NCBI GenBank assembly: GCA_028825045.1
Contig: JAPKAY010000012.1
Location: 1-64,000 of the forward strand
DNA length: 64,000 nt
Origin: Halioglobus sp.
GTDB taxonomy: Bacteria > Pseudomonadota > Gammaproteobacteria > Pseudomonadales > Halieaceae
Direction of reading: 5' to 3'
Position numbers and translations under genes: made by a program. Position 1 is the stretch's first letter; each line of letters opens with the position of its first letter. This document shows, one piece after another, positions 27,902 through 37,171 of the stretch. Below the pieces are notes generated by a model, which worked only from the letters and a program-made list of their open reading frames with translations, did not search any database and was not told the DNA's origin.

Positions 27902-28948
27902 TTGCCAAAACAGCCGGTTGGTTCAGCGCTGTACAATGAGTCGGTGCCTATGGAGTTCACGCGGGCGCTGTTGGTGCAGGCACGGACCTATAACTGCGAT
28001 GTACAGGCCATTCTTCGTGCCGCCCGGTTTCCTTTTGATCCCTTGAACCAAGACATGCAGACGGCCTTCGTTTCTCGCGAACAATATTCGCGCCTGTGCC
28101 TGGAGTTAATCCGGGACCTGGGCGATGAGTCCGGCGGCGTGATGCCGGATGTGAGGACGCCAGTGGGTACGACTCGTTTGATTGCGCTGAGTATGATCAA
28201 CAGTTCTACCCTGGCTGCGGCTATGCGCCGTGCGATCGAGTTTAATGAGGTCTGCAGGGTCCGCCAGGGCGCGAAAGTCGTCAATCAATTGCTGGTTGAT
28301 CGAGAAGACAAGGAGGCTATGCTGACCTACCTCTGCGAAGATGACTCCGGACAGGTACAGCACAGTGTTTTATGTAATTTGGCTATGTGGATGCGCTTTG
28401 GTGGCTGGCTGATCGGACAGCATATCGATATTACCAGCGCTACCTGCGCCGGGCCAAAGCCAAAATTCATGAACGGTATCCGGCATTTCTTCCCCTGCCC
28501 GGTGGAGTATGACCAGTCGGTTAATTCTGTGACTTTCAGCGCCCGTCATCTGGATGCTGAACTGATTCGAAACGAGGAAGGCCTTTCGGAGTTTCTGAAG
28601 CTGGCGCCCTACTACATGGTCATTGAGCCTCTTTCCAGCACCCAGAGCATTACCCACCGCATACGGGAAATTCTGGGTGATGATTTTCGACAGGAGATGC
28701 CTAGCTTTGAGGAGTTAACCTCACTTTTAAACATGTCGGCACGCACTTTGCGGCGGCGTTTAGAGAAGGAAGGCACGTCCTACCAGCGCATCAAGGACAA
28801 CGCCCGGCGTGATCTGGCGATTTCGATGTTGAGTCGGGACGGTTTGACGGTAAGCGAGGTGGCCGAGCAAGTGGGTTTTTCCGACCCCAGTGCATTTCAT
28901 CGTTCTTTCAAGAAGTGGACTGGGCAGTCGCCGGGTTCATATCGTTAG
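27902..28948 (+). CDS. AraC-family transcriptional regulator with arabinose-binding-like N-domain
   Basis: 348 residues. The N-terminal 230 residues match the Arabinose_bd-type domain found in regulators of the OruR/ArgR-like group (MRRAIEFNEVC). The C-terminal 100 residues carry two helix-turn-helix units: MSARTLRRRLEKEGTSYQRIKDNARRD and VSEVAEQVGFSDPSAFHRSFKKWTGQSPG. The TTG start at 27902 is supported by AAGGAA 9 nt upstream; an ATG at 27950 is an alternative. Divergent from the LuxR-type gene. A hairpin terminator follows at 28985. Target genes unknown. Confidence 0.88.
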   Translation: MPKQPVGSALYNESVPMEFTRALLVQARTYNCDVQAILRAARFPFDPLNQDMQTAFVSREQYSRLCLELIRDLGDESGGVMPDVRTPVGTTRLIALSMINSSTLAAAMRRAIEFNEVCRVRQGAKVVNQLLVDREDKEAMLTYLCEDDSGQVQHSVLCNLAMWMRFGGWLIGQHIDITSATCAGPKPKFMNGIRHFFPCPVEYDQSVNSVTFSARHLDAELIRNEEGLSEFLKLAPYYMVIEPLSSTQSITHRIREILGDDFRQEMPSFEELTSLLNMSARTLRRRLEKEGTSYQRIKDNARRDLAISMLSRDGLTVSEVAEQVGFSDPSAFHRSFKKWTGQSPGSYR

Positions 28949-28984
28949 CTGGTTACTGTGTATTGATCGATCTGCGCTAGCCGA

Positions 28985-29005
28985 GCGGCCAATGGCCGCG
29001 CTTTT
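28985..29005 (+). terminator. rho-independent terminator after the AraC-type gene
   Basis: GCGGCC-AAT-GGCCGC (28985-28999) followed by GCTTTT. It lies in the 109-bp gap between the convergent AraC-type and proS genes. Confidence 0.6.
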
Positions 29006-29057
29006 GCACGTCCCGGCTGGGGTATATATCCTCTAAAGGTGGAGATGGGACATAAGT

Positions 29058-30773
29058 CTAATCCGTGTGTAATTGCGCCAGCAAAAACTCTAAAATGTCC
29101 TCCTTTGCAACAAGCTCCGATTCTTCCCCGCGCCGACTCTTATACTCAACATTGCCGTCAGCCAGAGCGCGATCTCCAATAACCACGCGATGCGGAATGC
29201 CAATCAGCTCCATATCAGCAAATTTCACGCCCGGCCTTTCATTGCGATCATCCAGCAGTACATCGATACCCGCCGTCCGTAATCGCTCATAAAGGTCCTC
29301 GGCGCAACTCGCTACCTCCGCAGACTTTTGCATATTCAGCGGCACAATCGCCAGCTGAAAAGGTGCCATTGCCTCCGGCCAGAGAATGCCTTTGTCGTCG
29401 TGGTTTTGCTCAATAGCGGCGGCCACAATGCGGCTTACGCCAATGCCATAGCAGCCCATGGTTACCGCGACGCTTTTGCCGTTTTCATTGAGTACTTGAG
29501 CGTTCATCGCCTCGCTGTATTTAGTGCCCAGCTGAAAAATATGCCCTACCTCGATGCCGCGTTTGATTTGCAACTGACCTTTGCCGTCAGGGCTAGGGTC
29601 GCCGGCTATCGCGTTGCGTAGGTCTGCGATCTCTCCCGCCGGACAATCTCGCTCCCAATTCACGCCGGTGAGGTGCACGTCATCGTCATTGGCGCCGCAG
29701 GTAAAGTCGGCCAATGCTGCAGCGCTGCGATCGACTAGGAGGGGTAGTTTCAGACCAACCGGACCCAACGAGCCAAATCCGGCGCCACAGGCAGCACGCA
29801 CTTTGTCCTCATCCGCCATTTGAAGCGGCGCGGCAACACCGGGAAGCTTCTGTGCCTTCAACGCGTTCAGCTGGTGATCTCCGCGTAGAATGAGAGCGAC
29901 CAACTCACCCTCTTCCTCGCCTTCGACCACTAACGTTTTTACGCTGGTTGCAGCATCAACTGACAGGAAGCTGGCCAGTGCCTCTATGGTTTTAATCCCG
30001 GGCGTGGATACTTTCTCCAGATCGGCACCAGGTGCTGCTCGCCCTCCCGGGGGTGCGAGTGCTTCGGCCATCTCGACGTTCGCCGCATAGTCGCTTCCGT
30101 CGCTGAACGCGATCGTATCCTCGCCTGAACTTGCCAGTACATGGAACTCGTGGGAAGCGCTGCCGCCGATACTGCCTGTATCTGCAATCACGGGCCGAAA
30201 TTCGAGGCCCAGGCGCGTGAAAATGTTCGTATAGGCACTAAACATGGTCTGATAGGTCTGTTCCAGCGAGGCCTGGTCCAGGTGGAAGGAGTAGGCGTCC
30301 TTCATCAAAAACTCGCGAGAACGCATGATGCCGAACCGGGGTCGGATCTCATCCCGCACTTTGGTCTGTATCTGGTAGAGATTAAGCGGGAGTTGCTTAT
30401 AACTTTTAATCTCATCCCGCACCAGGCTGGTTATGACTTCTTCGTGTGTGGGGCCCAGGCAAAAGTCCCGTTGGTGGCGGTCTTGAATGCGCAGTAATTC
30501 GGGGCCGTACTGCTCCCAGCGTCCGGATTCATGCCATAACTCCGCCGGTTGCACTATCGGCATGCTCACTTCCTGGGCGCCGGATTCATTCATCTCCTGG
30601 CGCACAACGGCCTCCACCTTCCGCAGTACGCGCAGGCCAAGGGGCAGCCAGGTATACAGCCCTGCTGCCAGCTTGCGTATCAGGCCTGCACGGAGCATTA
30701 ATTGATGGCTGATAACCTCGGCATCGGCAGGTGTTTCTTTTTGTGTAGCGATCAGGAATCGACTGGTGCGCAT
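29058..30773 (-). CDS. proS: prolyl-tRNA synthetase
   Basis: 571 residues, the bacterial long form with an editing (INS) domain between catalytic motifs 2 and 3. Class II features: [20 protein letters not shown] (motif 1), [39 protein letters not shown] (motif 2 region), and [24 protein letters not shown] (motif 3). The insertion domain spans about residues 225-390. The C-terminal anticodon-binding domain begins near PFQLAIVPL. Charges tRNA-Pro. ATG at 30773. Confidence 0.97.
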   Translation of the reverse strand: MRTSRFLIATQKETPADAEVISHQLMLRAGLIRKLAAGLYTWLPLGLRVLRKVEAVVRQEMNESGAQEVSMPIVQPAELWHESGRWEQYGPELLRIQDRHQRDFCLGPTHEEVITSLVRDEIKSYKQLPLNLYQIQTKVRDEIRPRFGIMRSREFLMKDAYSFHLDQASLEQTYQTMFSAYTNIFTRLGLEFRPVIADTGSIGGSASHEFHVLASSGEDTIAFSDGSDYAANVEMAEALAPPGGRAAPGADLEKVSTPGIKTIEALASFLSVDAATSVKTLVVEGEEEGELVALILRGDHQLNALKAQKLPGVAAPLQMADEDKVRAACGAGFGSLGPVGLKLPLLVDRSAAALADFTCGANDDDVHLTGVNWERDCPAGEIADLRNAIAGDPSPDGKGQLQIKRGIEVGHIFQLGTKYSEAMNAQVLNENGKSVAVTMGCYGIGVSRIVAAAIEQNHDDKGILWPEAMAPFQLAIVPLNMQKSAEVASCAEDLYERLRTAGIDVLLDDRNERPGVKFADMELIGIPHRVVIGDRALADGNVEYKSRRGEESELVAKEDILEFLLAQLHTD

Positions 30774-30981
30774 GAATGTTTCCGATTAATGGGTTTGGAA
30801 AAGGGCGCCTAGTTTACGTCTGAATACTCAGAGCGTACAGAGTCGTTTTGGAACGAGTATTGCAATCTTAAAGACGCTTTAACATTTGGGAAAAGACCTA
30901 ACGTTGCCATTGCGCTTTTGTTGCGCATGCCAATCTGAGACTAAAAATACAGGGTTTTTATGCGTCGATCGAAGAAAACAC

Positions 30982-31010
30982 TTGTATTGTAGCGTTTCAT
31001 GATTTATATA
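30982..31010 (+). promoter_or_regulatory. sigma-70 promoter for the HU-like gene
   Basis: TTGTAT (30982-30987), a 17-bp spacer, then TATATA (31005-31010) in an AT-rich 341-bp gap (30774-31114) between proS and the HU-like gene. The start codon is about 100 nt further, so the leader is fairly long. No other gene was seen in this gap. Confidence 0.5.
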
Positions 31011-31114
31011 TAATTTTGCAACTTGTATCATCGCTTATTTCGAGATTTCGGAAAGAGCTTAGTGCAAGTTAGCAGGGGTTTTAATTTTAAACATTAGGAA
31101 GGGTTGAAAATAAT

Positions 31115-31537
31115 ATGGCGACTAAAAAAGCAGCTAAAAAGGCTCCAAAGAAAAAAGTGGCAAAGAAGGCACCTGCTCGTAAAAAAGCAGCTAAAAAGGC
31201 TCCAGCGAAGAAGGCAGGGCCGGCTATCAGGCAAAAACTAACCAAGAGTCAAATAGTTACGCACCTGGCTGAAGATACTGGCCTTACCAAGAAAGAGATC
31301 AGTTCAGTGATGGATGCGTACGATGCATTGATAGAGCGCAGCATCAAGAAGCGTTCAGTGGGTGAGTTCACCGTGCCGGGCGTGATGAAAATCACCACGA
31401 AAAATAAGCCTGCTGTCAAAGCACGCAAGGGTATCAATCCATTTACTGGATTAGAGCAGATGTTCAAGGCGAAGCCAGCGAGTATTGCTGTGAAAATTCG
31501 TCCGCTGAAGAAGCTGAAGGAATTCGCTGCTTCCTAA
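31115..31537 (+). CDS. HU/IHF-family DNA-binding protein with a lysine-rich H1-like tail
   Basis: 140 residues in two parts. Residues 1-35 are repeats built from AAKKAP and KKAAKKAPA units, like the tail of histone H1. From about residue 38 a HU-type domain follows: LTKSQIVTHLAEDTGLTKKEISSVMDAY for the helical dimer part, then FTVPGVMKITTKNKPAVKARKGINPFTG, corresponding to the DNA-binding beta arm. It probably compacts DNA or alters its structure. The ribosome site AGGAAGGG lies 14 nt before the ATG. A strong promoter upstream and a clear terminator downstream make it a single-gene unit. Confidence 0.88.
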   Translation: MATKKAAKKAPKKKVAKKAPARKKAAKKAPAKKAGPAIRQKLTKSQIVTHLAEDTGLTKKEISSVMDAYDALIERSIKKRSVGEFTVPGVMKITTKNKPAVKARKGINPFTGLEQMFKAKPASIAVKIRPLKKLKEFAAS

Positions 31538-31545
31538 GCGACGTC

Positions 31546-31584
31546 ACTGACCAGTTTGCGTGAGCAAGCTGGTCAGTAGTTTTT
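31546..31584 (+). terminator. rho-independent terminator after the HU-like gene
   Basis: Exact 9-bp arms ACTGACCAG (31546-31554) and CTGGTCAGT (31569-31577) with a 14-nt loop, followed by TTTTT (31580-31584). Starts 8 bp past the stop codon. Confidence 0.8.
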
Positions 31585-31726
31585 CTCCTATAGCACCGTC
31601 TGGTGCGGGGCTTTTTTGCCCCTCTGTTTTGCTGCCGTCTGCGCTTGGCCTACAAGTCCGCATAGGGTAAAATTCGCGCCTCCATTTTTACTCCTTCTGC
31701 GTATTAACCACCGATGGGCCCAATCC

Positions 31727-32062
31727 ATGCCGATATATGAATACCAGTGCCAGTCCTGCCATGAGGGTATGGAGGCGCTGCAAAAGCTCAGCGATGCGCC
31801 ACTGCTTGAATGTCCGAGTTGCGGTGAATCTGCACTTAAAAAGAAGGTATCTGCCGCAGCTTTCCGACTAAAGGGCGGCGGTTGGTACGAAACTGACTTT
31901 AAAACGGGCAATAAGAAGAACCTTGCCGGAGGCAGTGAAAGTGCTGGCTCGGGTGACAAACCAGCGTCTGGTGATTCAGGTGATAGCAAGCCCAGCGCAG
32001 GTAAGTCGAGTGAGAGCAAGTCCAGCGAGAGCAAATCTAGCGAGAGCAAGAAGACAGGCTAA
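31727..32062 (+). CDS. FmdB-family zinc-ribbon protein
   Basis: 111 residues from the ATG at 31727. Opens with [14 protein letters not shown] and CPSCGES, two CxxC pairs that form the zinc ribbon of FmdB/YfcA-type regulators. The C-terminal 40 residues are Ser/Lys/Glu-rich and end in tandem KSSES repeats. The frame upstream of 31727 is not conserved-looking. These proteins regularly precede aspS, as here (50 bp). Molecular role is not established; a regulator or small assembly factor is possible. Confidence 0.85.
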   Translation: MPIYEYQCQSCHEGMEALQKLSDAPLLECPSCGESALKKKVSAAAFRLKGGGWYETDFKTGNKKNLAGGSESAGSGDKPASGDSGDSKPSAGKSSESKSSESKSSESKKTG

Positions 32063-32112
32063 TACCAGGCCCCCGACGGGCTCGGCCATCCAATCCAGAC
32101 GGAATACAGAAT

Positions 32113-33897
32113 ATGCGCAGTCACTATTGCGGCGCCCTCAGTACAGCAAATATTGACGAAGTGGTTACCCTGTGTGGTTGGGTTGACCGCCGTCGTGATC
32201 ACGGTGGTGTCATTTTCCTGGATTTACGCGACCGACAGGGCATTGTGCAAGTCGTTTTTGACCCGGACACGGAAGAACATTTTCAGCGCGCCGACCGTGT
32301 GCGCAGTGAATATGTCCTCAAAGTGACTGGCCGTGTTCGCGCTCGTGGCGACGCGACGGTCAATCCAGCCATGGCGACCGGTGAAATTGAGGTGCTGGGC
32401 AAGGAACTGGAAATCCTCAATTCAGCCGAAACACCGCCCTTCCAGCTGGATGACTACACTAATGTAGGCGAAGAAGTGCGCCTGCAATATCGCTATATGG
32501 ATTTGCGTCGCCAGGAAATGCAGGACCGCCTGATCATGCGTTCAAAAATCACCAGTGAGGTGCGAACATTTTTGGATGATGAGGGCTTTCTGGATATTGA
32601 AACGCCGATTCTCACCCGCGCAACGCCGGAAGGCGCCCGCGACTATCTGGTGCCCAGCCGCACACACCCTGGTCAATTCTTTGCTTTGCCGCAGTCACCA
32701 CAATTATTTAAGCAATTGTTAATGGTGTCGGGTTTTGATCGCTACTACCAGGTCGCGAAGTGCTTCCGTGATGAAGATCTGCGTGCCGATCGGCAGCCCG
32801 AGTTCACTCAAATCGACATAGAGACCGCTTTTCTCGACGAGCAGGAGATCATGGCGATCACTGAGCGCATGATTCGCGAGTTATTTAAGTCGGTACTGGA
32901 GGTGGATCTGCCCGAATTTCCGCACATCACTTACAAAGAGGCCATGGATCGCTACGGTTCGGATAAACCTGACCTTCGTATTCCCCTTGAATTGGTCAGT
33001 GTTGACGACCTGATGCAACAGGTCGACTTCAAGGTGTTCCGTGGTCCGGCGGAAGACCCCGCCGGCAGAGTGGCAGCACTGAAAGTCACCGGTGGGGCAT
33101 CAATCAGTCGCAAGGAAATTGATGGTTACACGAAGTACGTGTCCATCTACGGTGCGCGGGGTCTCGCCTGGATCAAGGTGAATGACGTTGCCGCCGGGGT
33201 GGAAGGGCTTCAGTCTCCTATATTGAAGTTTATGCCGGATGAGATCGTCGCGCAGATGATCGAGCGCCTGGGCGCTGCAGATGGTGACATCATTTTCTTT
33301 GGCGCGGATCGGGCCAAAGTGGTGAATGAGGCACTGGGTGCTTTGCGGATCAAGGTGGCTGAAGATCAGGGCATGATTGCCCCGGGTTGGTCGCCACTTT
33401 GGGTCGTCGATTTTCCCATGTTTGAAGAAGATGGGGAGGGCAGCTGGACACCCCTGCATCACCCCTTCACCGCGCCTTCATGCAACGCCGATGCACTGAC
33501 CGCTAATCCGGGCGAGGCGCTATCTCGTGCCTACGACATGGTATTAAACGGCTGCGAGCTCGGTGGCGGCAGTATTCGTATCCATGAGCGCGCTATGCAG
33601 GAATCCGTTTTCCGTATTTTGAACATTGATGAGGCCGAGGCCGAAGAAAAGTTTGGCTTCCTGCTCAATGCCTTGCAGTACGGCGCGCCCCCGCACGGTG
33701 GCCTCGCCTTTGGCCTGGACAGGCTGGTTATGCTGATGACGGGTGCCCACTCTATTCGCGATGTAATCGCCTTTCCCAAAACCCAGAGCGCCGCCTGCGT
33801 GATGACCAACGCGCCGGGCGATGTCAGTGATCAGCAGATGAAAGAGCTGAATATCCGCCTGCGACAGAGCCGCACAGAGGGCGAAAAAGCCCAATAG
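32113..33897 (+). CDS. aspS: aspartyl-tRNA synthetase, bacterial type
   Basis: 594 residues, the full bacterial length including the GAD insertion domain. N-terminal OB-fold anticodon domain: [23 protein letters not shown]. Class II motif 2 region [21 protein letters not shown] and motif 3 [23 protein letters not shown] are intact. Charges tRNA-Asp; many relatives that lack a separate asparaginyl enzyme also charge tRNA-Asn, which cannot be decided here. The yebC gene follows by 22 bp, the usual order. Confidence 0.97.
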   Translation: MRSHYCGALSTANIDEVVTLCGWVDRRRDHGGVIFLDLRDRQGIVQVVFDPDTEEHFQRADRVRSEYVLKVTGRVRARGDATVNPAMATGEIEVLGKELEILNSAETPPFQLDDYTNVGEEVRLQYRYMDLRRQEMQDRLIMRSKITSEVRTFLDDEGFLDIETPILTRATPEGARDYLVPSRTHPGQFFALPQSPQLFKQLLMVSGFDRYYQVAKCFRDEDLRADRQPEFTQIDIETAFLDEQEIMAITERMIRELFKSVLEVDLPEFPHITYKEAMDRYGSDKPDLRIPLELVSVDDLMQQVDFKVFRGPAEDPAGRVAALKVTGGASISRKEIDGYTKYVSIYGARGLAWIKVNDVAAGVEGLQSPILKFMPDEIVAQMIERLGAADGDIIFFGADRAKVVNEALGALRIKVAEDQGMIAPGWSPLWVVDFPMFEEDGEGSWTPLHHPFTAPSCNADALTANPGEALSRAYDMVLNGCELGGGSIRIHERAMQESVFRILNIDEAEAEEKFGFLLNALQYGAPPHGGLAFGLDRLVMLMTGAHSIRDVIAFPKTQSAACVMTNAPGDVSDQQMKELNIRLRQSRTEGEKAQ

Positions 33898-33919
33898 GGG
33901 CGCACAGGGAAACACCGGT

Positions 33920-34663
33920 ATGGCGGGGCACAGCAAATGGGCCAATATCAAGCACCGCAAGGCAGCACAGGATGCCAAGCGGGGTAAGGCCTTTACCAAG
34001 CTGATTCGCGAGCTGGTGGTTGCCGCCAAACAAGGCGGCCCGCTGTCTGAAGACAATCCCCGACTCCGCGCCGCTGTGGACAAAGCCCTCGGCGCCAATA
34101 TGACCCGCGATACTGTCGATCGTGCCATCGCACGCGGTGCGGGAACCAATGAAGCAGACGATATGGAGGAGCTGACCTACGAGGGTTACGCTCCCGGTGG
34201 TATTGCCGTGCTGTTAGAGGTGATGACAGACAATCGCAACCGCACAGTAGCAGCTGTGCGGCACGCATTTACCAAACGCGGTGGTAATTTGGGTACCGAT
34301 GGCTCGGTTGCTTATCTGTTTACGCGCAAAGGACAGCTTCATTTTGCGTCGGGGGTGGATGAGGGCCGGTTGATGGACGCGGTGTTAGAGGCTGGCGCGG
34401 AGGATTTGCTGGTCGCTGAGGACGGCTCGGTGGAGGTGATCACGCCCTGGGAGGACTTTGGTGCCGTCAGGTCGGCGCTGGAAGCGGCCGGATTTCTAGC
34501 GGAGGGTGGGGAGGTGACAATGCTCGCGTCTACGACCGTGCCAGTTGATGTAGGGGGTGCGGAGGCTCTGATCGCGCTTGTTGATGCACTGGAAGATCTT
34601 GATGATGTGCAGAATGTTTATACCAATGTTGATATTCCTGATCAAGTGATCGCCTCACTGTAG
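33920..34663 (+). CDS. yebC: YebC/PmpR-family regulatory protein
   Basis: 247 residues. The N-terminal [37 protein letters not shown] is the family signature, and the middle [24 protein letters not shown] is equally conserved. Family members act as transcriptional regulators, and some relieve ribosome stalling at proline runs. In most gammaproteobacteria yebC is followed directly by ruvC; here a MerR-sigma-epimerase module of about 3.5 kb lies between. Confidence 0.96.
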   Translation: MAGHSKWANIKHRKAAQDAKRGKAFTKLIRELVVAAKQGGPLSEDNPRLRAAVDKALGANMTRDTVDRAIARGAGTNEADDMEELTYEGYAPGGIAVLLEVMTDNRNRTVAAVRHAFTKRGGNLGTDGSVAYLFTRKGQLHFASGVDEGRLMDAVLEAGAEDLLVAEDGSVEVITPWEDFGAVRSALEAAGFLAEGGEVTMLASTTVPVDVGGAEALIALVDALEDLDDVQNVYTNVDIPDQVIASL

Positions 34664-34703
34664 CTGCAGCTGGCCCGCCGGTAAGTTGGCTTCAGCCCGG
34701 CGT

Positions 34704-35693
34704 TCAAGACAGTTTTGTGCGGCTGACAATATCCACTTTCGCAGCAGTGCTATCGGTATCCATCGCGAGCCCCAATGCTTTCTCCATCAACCAGCGCGCC
34801 TGCCCCGTGTAGGCATAAATACTCGCATTCACCGAGACGTCCCGCCAATTTTCCACCGAGCAGTTGGCCAGACATTCCTCGAGTGCAGCAAGATCCCGGA
34901 CCAGACCGGCCAGATGGTCAGGGCCTTCGCCCGCCGCCTTGACGCTTGATTTTTTTGCTTGGGGAAACTCTCCTTCGTCGAACAGCCGGGGTTTGACCGG
35001 CACTAGTTGACCCAGATTTTTCGAGCCTCGACTCACTTCCCTTGCCGTACCACAGTTGGACAGGTGGCAGGCCAACATCGCCGCGTCGGGCGGAAAGCTG
35101 GTGATGGTAAACCCATGGTGTTCCAGTTCCTCCTGGTTTCGGAGGTTATCCTCACAACACGCTATCAGTACGTTCTTGGTGCACAGCGACGTTGTCAGGC
35201 AGGAGAGTGCGTCGCATACTGACCTGACGGACCCTTCAGACTCCACGACCAGACCATCGACTTCACCTGCCATTTCGAGGGTGTCGTGTTCCAGTTGCAG
35301 CAACGAACACGGTGCGAGCAGGGCGTCGATATTCACCAAAAAGCCCTGGTGATCCTCCATCCACTCACACAACCCTGCGCCGACGAAAAGCACTTTGGCC
35401 TTGCGCTGGGGAATATCAGTGGTTGAGCCCTTGTTACGGGACCTGAGCAGTACTTCAAGCGTTTTTCGCTTGGAGGAGGCAATTTCTCCAATTCTGGTAC
35501 CGGATTTGACGATAGCCGCTACCAGCTGCAAGTGCTCTACGTCTGCCTGGGTGAAGAGCCGCCTGCCAGAAGGCGTTTTTTGACTGGCACCCAGTTGATA
35601 GCGTCTTTCCCAAATACGCAGAGTATCGGGCTTGACGCCGGTCAATCGCGCTACCGTGCCGATGCCGTATAAAGGCCTGCGTTGCAAATCCAT
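34704..35693 (-). CDS. MerR-family regulator with C-terminal Rossmann-like domain
   Basis: 329 residues. Residues about 8-75 form a MerR helix-turn-helix of the CarH/LitR/MlrA type: YGIGTVARLTGVKPDTLRIWERRYQ, then TPSGRRLFTQADVEHLQLV. From about residue 95 an alpha/beta domain follows (KVLFVGAGLCEWM, VDGLVVESEG, NVLIACCEDNLRNQEELEHHGFTI). This resembles the position and shape of a cobalamin-binding domain, but no DxHxxG or WxxxEH-type motif is visible, so B12-based light sensing is not supported. It is divergent from a sigma-70-like gene with 165 bp between starts and likely controls it. Sits in the yebC-ruvC interval. Confidence 0.82.
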   Translation of the reverse strand: MDLQRRPLYGIGTVARLTGVKPDTLRIWERRYQLGASQKTPSGRRLFTQADVEHLQLVAAIVKSGTRIGEIASSKRKTLEVLLRSRNKGSTTDIPQRKAKVLFVGAGLCEWMEDHQGFLVNIDALLAPCSLLQLEHDTLEMAGEVDGLVVESEGSVRSVCDALSCLTTSLCTKNVLIACCEDNLRNQEELEHHGFTITSFPPDAAMLACHLSNCGTAREVSRGSKNLGQLVPVKPRLFDEGEFPQAKKSSVKAAGEGPDHLAGLVRDLAALEECLANCSVENWRDVSVNASIYAYTGQARWLMEKALGLAMDTDSTAAKVDIVSRTKLS

Positions 35694-35858
35694 CCCTCGA
35701 CTCTCTCTGGTTATATCTCAAGTATAAATACGCACGCCTTAAGCTTTCGGATGCTTTGCCCATGTTTTGCCCCGACTTTGCGAGCACCACAGGGCATTAA
35801 TGTGGTCGCAGATGCCTCGCAATGGCGTATATACATTGTCAAACAGGAGAGAACAGCA

Positions 35859-37151
35859 ATGAGTAACTGGGCCAAAGACAGTGAAGATACCGCTCTGGAT
35901 GAGCTGTTTGCCAAAGCGCGTGAATACGCGCTGCTAACAGCAGACGAAGAGAAGACTATAGATCAGGTGAAATGGGGGGCTGTTGAGAAATTGCAGGAGG
36001 TTCTTGTCAGTGACGATCACTGCAAACGTTACATAGAACAATGGGCAATGAACTTGTTGAGCCATCCACCGACTCCGGATGGGTTTGAGATTCGTGAGCT
36101 TTATTATCTGCTGCGCCGCGAGCAAGTGGGTTTGTTGGAGGGCGGCGAACAACGGGCGGCGCTGGTAGCGTTCAACGACTTGTTTTCAGCCGCCGGGTCA
36201 CCGGAGGTCGATCTGCAGTCGATCGGCGCGCTGCAGCTGCCCGCTCCGCTGGTAGTAGGGCTGGCAGAAATTTTGGCAGGCTCCGGCACCCTGCGCGGCG
36301 TGGCGGCAGCCCTGCATCACTGGCACACACTCTGGTCGGTGCCACCGGTTGATTTCACCGTGGACGTTCACAGTGAAACCCGGAAATTGCTGGACAGACA
36401 TCTTGGCGCCTATTACGCGGCCCGGGAACAGCTCGTGAGCCACAATTTACGCCTGGTGTTCAGTATTGCTGGACGCCTTACCGGCCGTGGTGTGCCTTAC
36501 CGAGACCTTATCCAGAATGGTGTGGTGGGTCTTATCCGGGCGGCGGAAAAATTTGAGCAGCGCAAAGGTTTTCGGTTCAGTACCTACGCCTACACCTGGA
36601 TAAATCAGGCCGTGCAGCGCGCAATCGAAGAATTGCGAGGTATGATTCGGTATCCCAGCGGCATCAACGAGAAGGTATCCCGAATGCACCGGGAGCGGAT
36701 GCACTATCTAAACGCTACTGGCACTGAACCTGATACCGCCACACTCGCGGGGCGACTGAAGATGACCCCTGATGCCCTGAGGGAGCTGCAGCAGGTGGGC
36801 AACCTATCCCTGTCAATGGATACCCCCATGTATGGCGATCCAGAGGGAACTAATCTGGGCGAGACTATCGCCGGTGGTCCCTTTTCACCCACAGCCGCCG
36901 GGGCTGAGCAGGACTCCTTGAACCGATGCCTGATGCAGAGCATCAAGATACTGGAGCCCCTCGAACAGCGTGTGGTCATCCGGCGCTGGGGGTTGGATCG
37001 GGAGGACCCTCTGACGCGCGCGGAGATCGCTAATCAGCTTCAGGTGTCCACAGAATGGGTGCGTCAACTGGAAGTATCAGCACTCGCTAAATTGCGGGTC
37101 GAAGAGGGGGTTGTGGATGCCCATTCGAATCAGCACGAAGTCGATTGTTGA
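35859..37151 (+). CDS. sigma-70-family RNA polymerase sigma factor (non-ECF)
   Basis: 430 residues from the ATG at 35859, which has AGGAGA upstream. A region 1.2-like start (DELFAKAREYALLTADEE) is followed by about 140 non-conserved residues. Region 2 begins near residue 190: LVSHNLRLVFSIAGRL, then YRDLIQNGVVGLIRAAEKFE and RFSTYAYTWINQAVQRAI. Region 3 follows, and region 4 has the helix-turn-helix LTRAEIANQLQVSTEWVRQLEVSALAKLR. This is an alternative sigma of the RpoD/RpoS type, larger than RpoS. The DNA-reading helix has STEWVRQLE where primary sigmas have SRERVRQIE. The divergent MerR gene probably regulates it. Confidence 0.88.
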   Translation: MSNWAKDSEDTALDELFAKAREYALLTADEEKTIDQVKWGAVEKLQEVLVSDDHCKRYIEQWAMNLLSHPPTPDGFEIRELYYLLRREQVGLLEGGEQRAALVAFNDLFSAAGSPEVDLQSIGALQLPAPLVVGLAEILAGSGTLRGVAAALHHWHTLWSVPPVDFTVDVHSETRKLLDRHLGAYYAAREQLVSHNLRLVFSIAGRLTGRGVPYRDLIQNGVVGLIRAAEKFEQRKGFRFSTYAYTWINQAVQRAIEELRGMIRYPSGINEKVSRMHRERMHYLNATGTEPDTATLAGRLKMTPDALRELQQVGNLSLSMDTPMYGDPEGTNLGETIAGGPFSPTAAGAEQDSLNRCLMQSIKILEPLEQRVVIRRWGLDREDPLTRAEIANQLQVSTEWVRQLEVSALAKLRVEEGVVDAHSNQHEVDC

Positions 37152-37171
37152 GGGCACCTGTCCTTTGAATG

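Noticed and set aside
35694..35858. CarH/LitR-type operators in the MerR-sigma gap
   Set aside because: AT-rich pieces such as TATATACATTG occur, but no clear repeated or palindromic site could be fixed, so none is listed.
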